A stretch of DNA of 35,790 nucleotides, from assembly GCA_937974645.1 (NCBI GenBank), contig CALJVH010000030.1, positions 1 to 35,790 of the forward strand, read 5' to 3'. Positions 12,819 to 20,989 of the stretch are shown in pieces. Source of the stretch: an uncultured archaeon. Its GTDB lineage: Archaea > Thermoproteota > Nitrososphaeria_A > Caldarchaeales > Wolframiiraptoraceae. The notes beneath the pieces are model-generated. The model did not search any database. It saw nothing but the letters and a program-made list of their open reading frames with translations, and was not told the DNA's origin. A program made the position numbers and the translations under genes. Each line of letters opens with the position of its first letter. Position 1 is the stretch's first letter.

Positions 12819-15800
12819 CTAGCTTAAGAATTCTTCGAGCGACGGTTGGCCCATCCGCTCCTCCGCGCCGAAGATCCTCTTCACGTTCTCTAGCGCGAGG
12901 ACTACCCTCTCCGCTAGATAATCATTCCTGATCTTTTTCAGGAGAAGGTTCTCAACCAAGTTCACATACTTCTCGACAGCCCCTCTAAAGACTGTTTGTG
13001 AAATCTCTCCTCCACAATTTACACACTGCCCTGTTAGTGGTGGTCTCCGATATTTCGCCCCGCATCTCTTGCACTTGAATTCTTGGAGAAGGAATGCCCT
13101 CATGTTTCCGAGTATGTCGGAGAGTAGGTGGGTCTCGACCATCCTCTCAACGACCAAGTACTCATCGATCGCCTCCAACTTCTCAGCTAGCTCAAGCTGC
13201 CCCATTATCTTCTCGAGCATGCTGCCATATCTCTTATAAGATGACTCCACGGGATGAGAGACAAGGATGCTCTGCGGGTGCGTAAACCCCACTCTCAAGG
13301 GCTTACCCTCACCGAGCAAGGTCTTTATCGTCGGAATTTTCCCGGCGAGCTCAGATATATTGCCCTCGCGCTCCGCAAGTTTGTAGAATTCCAGCGGGAT
13401 CCAGCTCACGACATCAAAGTTATGCGCCTGCTCATCAACCTCCTTCGGGTCTATGATCACCGTGAGAAGAAGCGGGGCGTCCATCTTCCCACCGATCCTC
13501 CCGGGAAGATAGAGCCTCGAGAAGTTTATCAGAGGGTCCAGGAGGAGCATTATGCTATCTTCATCCCCATCACAGTCCCTCCTTTTCGAGGCGTGGAAGA
13601 CTGGGTGTGCGAAGCAAACTAATGAGTCCGTGAAGCCTATTACCCTCCCGACGACGCCGGCGTAGGTGTGCGGCGATAGGACAGCCACCAGCGCTCCCAC
13701 AACGTCATCGACCGATTTGAACTTATAGAATGGCTCCATTCCGGCGAGCTTAGCAAGAAGCTCGTCAATAAACTTAGAAACTTTCAGAAAGTACTCCGCG
13801 GCCTTGCGCGGAATGATCACATCCTGAGGCTTAAGCTCCAGTATCTGATCTGGAGAGATGAGATCCCTACCACGTATGTCATGCGTGTATCCAAGCTCTT
13901 TCAACTTCTCGACTGAGGTAGAGATCTGCCCGGGGGTGAAGTGAGTTAGGGGGGCATTTGTCGCGTCAAACCTTATCGTTCCATCCTTGTATGTGTAGAG
14001 GCCATACTTTGCTCTGAGAATTCCCTTCTCTAATAGCTCTGGAACCTTTGCAACGCTGTTGAGGCCCTTGACGCCTTTAAGCCTGTTGGGCGCCTGCTCT
14101 GAGAGCCGCTTTAGAGCATAATAGAGTTCCTCGCCAATATTGATCATAAACTTCTTTGAGAATTTTAACCTGCCACCGCATCTCGGACATTCTGCGCCCT
14201 CCTGGTAATTCGCCTCGAGCCCGCATTCCAGGCACACTCCAATTATTTCGGTTGCTTGCCCGCAATATGGGCATCTCTCCCTCCATGTTATCTCGCCGCA
14301 TTCAGGGCATTTCCTCGTGCAGAGATCGACAGATATCTTTTTACCATTTTTCGCTGCGGCGATTAAATCCCTCATGCTCCCCCCAGCATCGGCTATTGGA
14401 AAGAGTATGTTTACGGGCGGGCTCATTTCCCTTTGAGCGGCCTTCTCCGGCCTACCCATCCTAGCCCCTATGAATGATCCAGCCTTATCCCGCTGAGGTA
14501 TGCTTGACAGCCTTTCAACTGCCGAGATTGGGTCATTTCCCTCCAGTCTCCCATCGCTGAACGGTCTTAGGCATGCTAGGAGCATCTTGAACCAGGTTAG
14601 TGGTATCCTCAAAGAATTGTTTGAGGCGAGGTGCTCGACGAGTATTTTTGTTAAGATTTGCTTGGCTTTCTCGTCTCTCGGGAAAAGTGCGTAGCCATCT
14701 TTTATCTTAAGCTCCCTCACACTAGCCTTGATCCAGCTTCTTAGGATCATAAGATCCTCAATTGATGCATTCTTCCAGAAGGGAAGGTATTCTGGATGCA
14801 TGGGAGCCTTCAGGATTATGCTAAGTCTTATCGCATCCTCAATACTCGGTTTTCGTAGAATTGGATCCTCTAAAATCCAGTTGGCTATCTCCTTGAGATG
14901 CGCTGGCGCCGTGTCCAGCCTTTCTTTAAGCTCCTCCGCCCACCACTCCTCACAATATCCCGGTCTCCTCACCTCAACGTTATTCTCGATCAGGTCTCCT
15001 ATCGAGATCAAGATGTCACCGAGAAACAGTATCTTCTCAATCTCACCCTCGATTCTCTTGAAATCTTCCTCGGATCTGAGCTTCAAGACGCTGCCATTAT
15101 CAAGCATGACTATGGGCGGTTCGATAGAATCTACGGGCGAGACTATCCCACCTTTCCCCGGATAATCCAACTTGAGTTGCGTTCCCGTCGCGAGATACCC
15201 CTTCAGGAGCTTGAGCGTCAATGGGTGGAGGCCTACTGCCTGCATTCCCGTTGAGAAGGATCTTCCATATCTTATCCTGAGACCTCCAAAAGTTTTCGAG
15301 GAAGATAAGAGCGGTCTCCCGCCTACGAGCTCGTCTAGGTAGCTTTGCTCATCCTCATTACTCGTTAATTCCTTCATGCGTTCCGCAACTTGTCTTATCC
15401 AGTCCCAGCCTTCGAGGCCAAGCTCCTCAACAAGCTTCAAGACCTTCTTCGCCCTCCCAGCTATTCCATCATTCACCACTCTCAGTGCTCCTCCCCTGAG
15501 GTAGTTCGTCTCGATTCTCGGGAGGTCTCTGAAGGAGGATACTTGGATCTTATCCGTCGCGACGCCCGTAACCTCGACTGGGAGCCTTCTAAGGATGAAT
15601 TCTATAAGGCCCTCGGGCACATTATACTGGAACCTAGAGACTCTTCTTTGATAGGCTCTAAGCTCCTCGATGAACCTCATAACCTCCTCGTCAGTCGGCT
15701 TATACCTGTCAAGGCCGAGCAGCCTCCTCACATGATCAGCTAGCAGGATTATGGATGCAAGCTCGGTCCCGCCGGCAGATCTTATCGGCCCCGCGAAGTA

Positions 15801-16208
15801 TATTGAGAGGTGCCTGGAGCCGTCTGGATTCTGCTTAATCTTAACATCCACTATGCCCTCCGTCGGAGCAGCAGTAATGCATGGAGGAGTTAGGACTGCC
15901 AAGCAAGTCCGGATTACTTGAAGCGCGAGTTCTTCATCTTCCATTTCTCCCTGAAGCTCTAAGACGAGATCCTCAGCAAGCTTGAACGCGAGCCTTTCCT
16001 GAGAGATCTTCCCAAAATACTTTCTGATCTTCTCGGCGACGCCACTCGGGCCTACTAGGAGTTCAACTCTCTCCGCCAAGTCTTTGGCCAGAAGTACCTC
16101 GACCTCGGGTATGGGTGACCCTATCCTCCTGCGAGCCTCAACAGCAACCTGATAACACCTTTGAAACTCCCTCTCTATAAGCGCTCCATAATCATGTTCT
16201 TCGTTCAT
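12819..16208 (-). CDS. polC: DNA polymerase D large subunit DP2
   Basis: 1129 residues, typical of intein-free DP2. This is the catalytic subunit of the archaeal replicative polymerase PolD. The RNA-polymerase-like active site shows as RDCDGDEDS, with its Asp residues for Mg2+. Zinc motifs are visible as CTRKCPECG...CPYCG...CLECG...CPRCGG (middle) and CKRCG...CVNCGG (near the C-terminus). The C-terminal QPSLEEFLS is a PIP box for binding PCNA. The small subunit DP1 is not in the window. ATG 16208 has a TATA box 30 bases upstream. PolD is absent from Thermoprotei, which constrains the host lineage. Confidence 0.96.
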   Translation of the reverse strand: MNEEHDYGALIEREFQRCYQVAVEARRRIGSPIPEVEVLLAKDLAERVELLVGPSGVAEKIRKYFGKISQERLAFKLAEDLVLELQGEMEDEELALQVIRTCLAVLTPPCITAAPTEGIVDVKIKQNPDGSRHLSIYFAGPIRSAGGTELASIILLADHVRRLLGLDRYKPTDEEVMRFIEELRAYQRRVSRFQYNVPEGLIEFILRRLPVEVTGVATDKIQVSSFRDLPRIETNYLRGGALRVVNDGIAGRAKKVLKLVEELGLEGWDWIRQVAERMKELTSNEDEQSYLDELVGGRPLLSSSKTFGGLRIRYGRSFSTGMQAVGLHPLTLKLLKGYLATGTQLKLDYPGKGGIVSPVDSIEPPIVMLDNGSVLKLRSEEDFKRIEGEIEKILFLGDILISIGDLIENNVEVRRPGYCEEWWAEELKERLDTAPAHLKEIANWILEDPILRKPSIEDAIRLSIILKAPMHPEYLPFWKNASIEDLMILRSWIKASVRELKIKDGYALFPRDEKAKQILTKILVEHLASNNSLRIPLTWFKMLLACLRPFSDGRLEGNDPISAVERLSSIPQRDKAGSFIGARMGRPEKAAQREMSPPVNILFPIADAGGSMRDLIAAAKNGKKISVDLCTRKCPECGEITWRERCPYCGQATEIIGVCLECGLEANYQEGAECPRCGGRLKFSKKFMINIGEELYYALKRLSEQAPNRLKGVKGLNSVAKVPELLEKGILRAKYGLYTYKDGTIRFDATNAPLTHFTPGQISTSVEKLKELGYTHDIRGRDLISPDQILELKPQDVIIPRKAAEYFLKVSKFIDELLAKLAGMEPFYKFKSVDDVVGALVAVLSPHTYAGVVGRVIGFTDSLVCFAHPVFHASKRRDCDGDEDSIMLLLDPLINFSRLYLPGRIGGKMDAPLLLTVIIDPKEVDEQAHNFDVVSWIPLEFYKLAEREGNISELAGKIPTIKTLLGEGKPLRVGFTHPQSILVSHPVESSYKRYGSMLEKIMGQLELAEKLEAIDEYLVVERMVETHLLSDILGNMRAFLLQEFKCKRCGAKYRRPPLTGQCVNCGGEISQTVFRGAVEKYVNLVENLLLKKIRNDYLAERVVLALENVKRIFGAEERMGQPSLEEFLS

Positions 16209-16232
16209 CTAGCATGCTCATAACCCTTGGCC

Positions 16233-16241
16233 GATATTTAA
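16233..16241 (-). promoter_or_regulatory. TATA box for DP2
   Basis: Minus-strand TTAAATATC, centred about 29 bases before the DP2 ATG at 16208. Confidence 0.45.
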
Positions 16242-16293
16242 GAAATGATTGATCAGAAGACAGCCGTATTCTCAAGAAATTTTGCTCATCTCT

Positions 16294-17124
16294 CTAAGAT
16301 TTATGCAGGATTTTGCTGAGAGCATCTAGCAGTTCCTCGGCAACTTCTTGAGGGTGCTTTAATGAGGGTTTAAGCCCGAGGAAGCTCAGCTCTCTGGTCA
16401 GGGATGCTATTTGCGGTGGGAGCAGATTACAGGAGAGCGGTAAATCCTCATTTAGGAAGATCTCGTCGGCGCTTCCATCAGCTACTATCCTCCCACGCTT
16501 CATCAGTATTATCCTAGGCTTGAGTTGGGCGATGAACTCGACATCATGGCTTGAGATTATTATCGTCCTATCCTGCTCCCTGAGCAACTTAATCATCTGC
16601 ATAAGTTTCTCCTTTTGGAGCTGATCCTGACCTGTTGTCGGCTCGTCTAAGGCTATGACCTCGGGCGACCATGCGAGGACTATTGCTAACGCGAGCCTTT
16701 TCTTCTCACCACCGCTTAAGAGGAAGGGGGATGATTCCGCATAATCCATGAGTTCCATGAAGTTCAGCGCCCATTCAACTCTCCGCCTCACAACCGATTC
16801 CTCGTAGCCGAAGTTTCTGAGGGCAAAAGCGACCTCCTCCCAGACCGTGCTCGAGAAAAACATCGACTCAGCATTCTGGAAGACTAAGCCCACCTTCCTT
16901 GCTAGCTCGGCGACCGTCGCGCTCCTCGTATCCACGCCGTCCACGAGCACCCTGCCCCTAGTTGGCTTCAGAAGACCATTAAGATGCTTGAGAAGAGTCG
17001 TCTTGCCGGATCCATTCTCGCCCATCAAGGCGACTATCTCGCCCCTCCCGATCCTCAGGCTGATGTTATCTAGGGCCTTGACGCCGTTCGGGTAAACATA
17101 TTCGACCTCCTCAAAGCTTATCAT
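16294..17124 (-). CDS. ecfA: ECF transporter ATPase (second subunit)
   Basis: A 276-residue ABC ATPase: Walker A GENGSGKT (35-42), signature LLSGGEKKR, Walker B VIALDEPT followed by the Q-D linkage, and switch His in SSHDVEF. The sequence MISFEEVEYVYPNGVKALDNIS is typical of EcfA ATPases of energy-coupling-factor vitamin/metal importers. The C-terminal 60 residues form the EcfA-type extension. It overlaps the upstream ATPase gene by 4 bases (ATGA), so both subunits are co-translated. No EcfT gene adjoins it; a possible S component lies at 9364-10125. The substrate cannot be read from the ATPases. Confidence 0.85.
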   Translation of the reverse strand: MISFEEVEYVYPNGVKALDNISLRIGRGEIVALMGENGSGKTTLLKHLNGLLKPTRGRVLVDGVDTRSATVAELARKVGLVFQNAESMFFSSTVWEEVAFALRNFGYEESVVRRRVEWALNFMELMDYAESSPFLLSGGEKKRLALAIVLAWSPEVIALDEPTTGQDQLQKEKLMQMIKLLREQDRTIIISSHDVEFIAQLKPRIILMKRGRIVADGSADEIFLNEDLPLSCNLLPPQIASLTRELSFLGLKPSLKHPQEVAEELLDALSKILHKS

Positions 17125-18080
17125 CCAATCAGCCTCCTAACCTTCTCCACGAACTCACGGACCGTGAGCGGGATCTCATCAAACCTGAGGCAGCCTTGAT
17201 GGGCGTTCACGTACCTCGCGACCTCGGAGACCTTTGGAGGAGCGACGCCATAAACCAGTAAATTTCCATCTCTTAATATTAACTTGGGATCTCCATCCCT
17301 GACTATTGCTCCTTGATCCATTACTATCAGCCTATCCGCATGTGGGAGGAGGAGCTCGAGCCTATGCTCCGAGATTATTATCGTTAGTCCCTCCCGCTTA
17401 TTCAGCTCCACAATCGAGTCTATCAGATTCTTTGCGGAGGCCGGGTCAAGGGAGCTCGTGGGCTCATCGAGGATGAGGATCTTGGGTCTCATCGCCAGCA
17501 CGGATGCTATGGCTACCTTCTGCTTCTGGCCCCCGGAGAGCTCAAAGGGAGACCTATATCTCAAATCTTCTATTCCAAGGGCATTCAACGCCCACTCAAC
17601 TCGCTCGAGAATAACCTCTCTTGGGAGCCCCAGGTTCTCGAGCGGGAAAGCTATATCGGCCTCAACGCTCAGAGCGAAGAGCTGATTATCCGGATTCTGG
17701 AAAACCATTCCAGCAACCTGCGATATTATGTGAGTTGGCGTATAGCGGGTATCCTTGCCGTCGACCAGAACTCTCCCGGACATCTCGCCTTCATAGAAGT
17801 TTGGTACGAGGCCGTTGAGGCAACGGAGGAGCGTGGTCTTTCCGCACCCGCTTCTTCCTGCGAGAGCCACAAACTCGCCCTTTTTCACCATTAGATTCAC
17901 ATTTCTGAGAGCATATTGCTCGCTCCCATAATATCTGAAGGAAAGATTCTCGACTTGTATTATGACCGGGGCCTCCTCGGCCTCTCCCTCGGTCTCGCGT
18001 CTATCAGTTCCAAGCATCTCTCTAAGATCCCCCTTCGAGCTCTCTAAGAAGAAAGTCTTTGATGTTGATGCCGTATACAT
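17121..18080 (-). CDS. ecfA: ECF transporter ATPase (first subunit)
   Basis: A 319-residue ABC ATPase: Walker A GRSGCGKT, Q-loop MVFQNPDNQLF (characteristic of EcfA), signature ELSGGQKQK, Walker B ILILDEPTS and switch SEHRLE. It pairs with the downstream ATPase (4-base overlap) as the heterodimeric motor of an ECF importer. The first 40 residues precede the ABC domain and are Glu-rich; an internal ATG at residue 22 (18017) could be the true start. The gene follows the DHH gene on the same strand with a 51-base AT-rich gap, so it may continue the exosome/prefoldin transcription unit or have its own promoter there. Confidence 0.85.
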   Translation of the reverse strand: MYTASTSKTFFLESSKGDLREMLGTDRRETEGEAEEAPVIIQVENLSFRYYGSEQYALRNVNLMVKKGEFVALAGRSGCGKTTLLRCLNGLVPNFYEGEMSGRVLVDGKDTRYTPTHIISQVAGMVFQNPDNQLFALSVEADIAFPLENLGLPREVILERVEWALNALGIEDLRYRSPFELSGGQKQKVAIASVLAMRPKILILDEPTSSLDPASAKNLIDSIVELNKREGLTIIISEHRLELLLPHADRLIVMDQGAIVRDGDPKLILRDGNLLVYGVAPPKVSEVARYVNAHQGCLRFDEIPLTVREFVEKVRRLIG

Positions 18081-18131
18081 AAAGGTTATTATTCAAGAGT
18101 GAGCGCAACATTCTTTTTATTTTTCCTCTCT

Positions 18132-19145
18132 TTAAGGTTTTATTAACCGTGCAGTAATTCCCAGCTTTTCACCAATAACCTCCATACATCTTGAAATGAC
18201 CCTCTCGACATCTCTCTCCTTACAATAAGCTTTGGCCGCCATCGAGTGTCCACCTCCATGCCCTCCGAACTCTTCTCCGATTCTTGCAGCAATATCCTTT
18301 CCAAGATTTATCCCTGTTGCGTCAACAAATTCTTTCAGCGCCCTGAAGGATATGCTAACACCTTCATCAGACTCTCCGCCGATGATTGCTACGTGGGCGC
18401 CGAGGTTCACGAGGCTCCTAGCGGCTGAGCTCTGGAAGCTGCTAAGCCTGCTAACTGCTATGACCCAGTCGCCAACCCTGTATATGCGCATCCTCGCGGC
18501 CGCCTTGAGCCTCGCAATCCGCTCCGATAAGTCCATCTTGATCTCAAGCCCCTGAAGAAGATCCCTCGGGTCAATTCCGCGCGACGCAAGCGCGCAGGCT
18601 TTTCTAAGGGCTTCACGATCCGCCACCGAAAGCCTAACCGTGTCGTAGTAGATTCCGGCGAAGAGCGCTTCAGCCTCCTCGATCGAGAGATCATAACTTA
18701 AGTACGTGGCGAGATCAAAGACGATCTCGCAGACTGATGAGTAGTCGTCTAAGGCGTATACTTCTGCTCTTCCCTCAAACTTCTCCATGCTTGTCGAATG
18801 ATGGTCTAGAACCATGATGGGTTTACCTGAGCTAAGTATTTGGACGCTTTCTCCCAGCTGTTCCGGGGAGCCGCAATCCAGCACGAGATACACGTCGGCG
18901 TAATTAATATCTTCGGATGTGCTCAGGCCAAGCCTATTCATAAGAGCAGTGCTATGCGTTGAGGGCCCCTCGGGGATCACGAAAAGCGTCCTAGACTTCA
19001 TGAGCCTTCCGAGAATGTTTGAAAGCACGTAAGCCGCCCCGATAGAGTCAGGGTCTCCACCAACATGTGTTAGGATCATGATGGTTTTTTCAGAAAAATC
19101 CCTGAGCCTTTTCGCCATGAGCTCTATTAGGGCCGCGCTCCTCAT
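18132..19145 (-). CDS. DHH/DHHA1 family phosphoesterase (RecJ/NrnA-like)
   Basis: 337 residues with the DHH-domain motifs THVGGDPDSIGAA near the N-terminus (metal-binding Asp residues) and VLDHHSTS, then the C-terminal DHHA1 motif GGHGGGHSMAA that binds nucleic acid or nucleotide. Members are Mn2+-dependent exonucleases or short-oligonucleotide phosphodiesterases. The size and the lack of an OB domain favour a nanoRNase/NrnA-like or archaeal RecJ-like protein, which would fit next to exosome genes. Its ATG shares one base with the prefoldin-beta stop codon, so it is translationally coupled to that gene. Confidence 0.88.
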   Translation of the reverse strand: MRSAALIELMAKRLRDFSEKTIMILTHVGGDPDSIGAAYVLSNILGRLMKSRTLFVIPEGPSTHSTALMNRLGLSTSEDINYADVYLVLDCGSPEQLGESVQILSSGKPIMVLDHHSTSMEKFEGRAEVYALDDYSSVCEIVFDLATYLSYDLSIEEAEALFAGIYYDTVRLSVADREALRKACALASRGIDPRDLLQGLEIKMDLSERIARLKAAARMRIYRVGDWVIAVSRLSSFQSSAARSLVNLGAHVAIIGGESDEGVSISFRALKEFVDATGINLGKDIAARIGEEFGGHGGGHSMAAKAYCKERDVERVISRCMEVIGEKLGITARLIKP

Positions 19146-19507
19146 TAAGCACCCTGTCCCGAGAGAAACTGTCTTAACTCCTTTTGCAAGTTTTCAAGCT
19201 GTTCCCTAGTCCTCTGTTCCTGCTTCTCCAAGAGCTTCAGCCTCGTCTCGGTGAGCTCCTTCCTCTCCGTAAGCTCCCCCACAACCTTCTGCTTGTCAAT
19301 CTGAACTAGGACTGGGCCAACAGCCTTGTAAACCGCGGCATCGTCCGATACTTTTTGAAGCTCCTCGAGAGCGTTCTTCACCTCTGTGAGCTCCATCTCG
19401 AGCCTCTGCTTCTCAACTAGAATAGCGTTAAGCGTTTGCTGAAGCTGCTGAAACCTGATAAGCTGTTGCCTAATACTTGGAGGAATCTCCCCTTCGCCAG
19501 CAGACAT
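19145..19507 (-). CDS. pfdB: Prefoldin beta subunit
   Basis: 120 residues, the usual archaeal length. An N-terminal helix (IPPSIRQQLIRFQQLQQTL) and a C-terminal helix (residues 75-115, Glu/Lys/Gln-rich heptads) flank the central beta-hairpin segment VYKAVGPVLVQIDKQKV. Prefoldin alpha2-beta4 hexamers hold unfolded proteins for the thermosome. The gene's place directly after pcc1 and rpl37ae in the exosome cluster is the standard archaeal order. ATG 19507 follows a 44-base gap after pcc1. The alpha subunit is not in this window. Confidence 0.93.
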   Translation of the reverse strand: MSAGEGEIPPSIRQQLIRFQQLQQTLNAILVEKQRLEMELTEVKNALEELQKVSDDAAVYKAVGPVLVQIDKQKVVGELTERKELTETRLKLLEKQEQRTREQLENLQKELRQFLSGQGA

Positions 19508-19551
19508 CTCAAGAAAGCCGTTTACCCGAGTTTAAAAGATTTCCGAGCTTT

Positions 19552-19872
19552 CTATAGCTCAAGAAATCTGAGGGATCGCAGGCACGCGTCGATAAATCTT
19601 ATGAAGGAGTTTAATGCCGCTCTAAGGGCAACTGGATCCATCGCGCGAATTTTTAGGATAAGGTTTCCGGCTTCGGCGCTTATCTCCGCGGAGGCCCTTT
19701 TCGATGGAATATCTATCGCCTCAAAGGTGAGGGCCCGGCATATAGTCTCGGCTTCCCGCTTGTTGAGGTAGAAAATTACCTCAAGCTCGAATTCACTTCT
19801 TTGAGGAGGGCGTCCAGGCTCCTCCCGCGAAGGTGTAGCCGCATTTCCTGCATCTCCAGATTCCAGCCGCAA
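19552..19872 (-). CDS. pcc1: KEOPS complex subunit Pcc1
   Basis: The recognisable Pcc1 domain covers residues 27-106 (FELEVIFYLNK, then ICRALTFEAIDIPSKRAS and ISAEAGNLILKIRAMD, ending ALRAALNSFIRFIDACLRSL). Pcc1 dimerises the KEOPS complex, which makes t6A37 on ANN-decoding tRNAs with Kae1, Bud32 and Cgi121. The frame has no ATG, GTG or TTG between the TTG at 19872 and the start of the domain. Either translation begins at TTG 19872, about 80 bases inside rpl37ae and giving 26 extra residues, or a non-standard start (for example ATT) near 19795 is used. Its position between rpl37ae and pfdB is typical. Confidence 0.82.
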   Translation of the reverse strand: MRLESGDAGNAATPSREEPGRPPQRSEFELEVIFYLNKREAETICRALTFEAIDIPSKRASAEISAEAGNLILKIRAMDPVALRAALNSFIRFIDACLRSLRFLEL

Positions 19873-20020
19873 CCCTTCTCACCTTTGGCTGGTTACAGTT
19901 CGGGCAAACGTGCCAAGCTCGTTGCTCCCGCTCGACCTCGGCAACCCGCTTCCTAAGGGTTGATCCATACCTGGCCCTGAAGCGCTTCGCCGGGTTCCCC
20001 CTGACCTTCCCGACTTGCAT
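19793..20020 (-). CDS. rpl37ae: Ribosomal protein L37Ae
   Basis: 75 residues from ATG 20020: MQVGKVRGNPAKRFRARYG, then a four-cysteine zinc ribbon CPNCNQPKVRR...CRKCGYTFAGGAW, the hallmark of L37Ae (eL43). The reading frame extends upstream to 20122, but the family start and a TATA box 26 bases before 20020 (TTTATATTA at 20041-20050) fix the start and imply a leaderless mRNA. Because it has its own promoter, it can be expressed despite the toxin-antitoxin insertion that separates it from rrp42. Confidence 0.93.
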   Translation of the reverse strand: MQVGKVRGNPAKRFRARYGSTLRKRVAEVEREQRAWHVCPNCNQPKVRRVAAGIWRCRKCGYTFAGGAWTPSSKK

Positions 20021-20040
20021 GAGCACATTTTCATCTTCGG

Positions 20041-20050
20041 TAATATAAAT
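20041..20050 (-). promoter_or_regulatory. TATA box for rpl37ae
   Basis: Minus-strand ATTTATATTA, centred 26 bases before the ATG at 20020. It lies between the gene and the 13-bp inverted repeat at 20076-20107. Confidence 0.55.
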
Positions 20051-20075
20051 ATCATTTTGACCAGTTTTAAAAGAT

Positions 20076-20107
20076 CCAAATTCTTCGATGACATTCGAAG
20101 AATTTGG
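20076..20107. repeat. Perfect 13-bp inverted repeat upstream of rpl37ae
   Basis: CCAAATTCTTCGA (20076-20088) and TCGAAGAATTTGG (20095-20107), separated by TGACAT. It sits between the rpl37ae TATA box and the divergent vapB start, so it could be an operator for either promoter or a trace of the insertion event. Confidence 0.7.
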
Positions 20108-20181
20108 GGCCTGAAAATTCAAAATTCTCTTTCGAATTTCGATTTTATGAAGGGGCTTTTCTAAGTGGGAGAGATTTATAT

Positions 20182-20442
20182 ATGGAAGATAGGTTAATGA
20201 AGGAATTCATTATTAAGGTTGATAAAAAAGGAAGGATTCTCATTCCTTCAGAGATTCGAAAACAGCTCAACATCAAAAGCATAGTCAAGATTACTCTCGG
20301 GGAAGGAGAGATGATATTAAGACCTATAGAGGATCCTCTAGAAAGGATCGAAAAACTCGTCCTTAAGGGCACGACTGATGTTGAGGCGGAGATTCGAAGA
20401 CTTTGCGGAGTGGTGGAGAGTGAGCTTAATAAGGCGACTTAA
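20182..20442 (+). CDS. vapB: AbrB-family antitoxin VapB
   Basis: 86 residues from ATG 20182. Residues 6-50 (KEFIIKVDKKGRILIPSEIRKQL, in pieces, then GEGEMILRPI) form the AbrB/SpoVT swapped-hairpin DNA-binding domain; the acidic, helical C-terminal third should neutralise the toxin. GGGAGAG eight bases upstream supports the start; ATG 20197 is an alternative. The plus-strand frame extends back to 20104, but without family similarity. It is followed after two bases by a PIN-domain gene, the usual antitoxin-toxin order. The module is inserted, in opposite orientation, in the exosome operon. Confidence 0.8.
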   Translation: MEDRLMKEFIIKVDKKGRILIPSEIRKQLNIKSIVKITLGEGEMILRPIEDPLERIEKLVLKGTTDVEAEIRRLCGVVESELNKAT

Positions 20443-20444
20443 GG

Positions 20445-20862
20445 ATGGCAATATTAATAGAAACAGATCTCATTCTGAGTTTAATCTCGCCAGAAGATAA
20501 ACGCCACAACGTCATTTTAAGGCTCATCGACAAACTTTCCGGAAAAGCGAAGATATCTCCATACTCGTTTATGGAGCTGAATCTCTTAATAGAATCAGGG
20601 GAGGTCATCGTGCATCTGTTCCAGAATTTTACGAGCCTTAAGCAACCTCTTAAAATATAGGATGATAGAAGCATGCCCGTTAAAGGTTGAATACCACCGA
20701 GAGGCCTTTATCTTAAGGAGTAAGTACAGTGCGCTAACATATTTCGACAGCCTACATGCAGCTGTCGCAATAATTGAGAACCTAACACTTATAAGCTATG
20801 ATAGGATATATGCGGGTCTCACTGAAGTAAAATACATACATCCTGAAGATTATCGAGGCTGA
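20445..20862 (+). pseudogene. vapC: VapC PIN-domain toxin broken by a frameshift
   Basis: Two adjacent frames rebuild one PIN ribonuclease of about 138 residues. The first (20445-20660) holds IETDLILSLISPED with the first Asp (D8) and SFMELN with the Glu (E44). The second (clearly from about 20615 to 20862) gives ILRALSNLLKYRMIEACPL, TYFDSLHAAVAI with the third acidic residue, and ISYDRIY with the fourth. The shift between 20605 and 20645 equals one extra base (or two lost). All four acidic residues are present, so the loss is recent, or is a sequencing error. If real, the antitoxin is now without a working toxin. Confidence 0.8.
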
Positions 20863-20989
20863 AATATTCTAACTAAGACAAGCACCGGAGAATCTTTAAG
20901 GCTTCTTGACTGTTACATAATCTCAATCTTATTAGCTATCGTTGTCCAGATGAGGTGTGCGGGGATGTAAGTTTCAGACCTCGAGTTTT

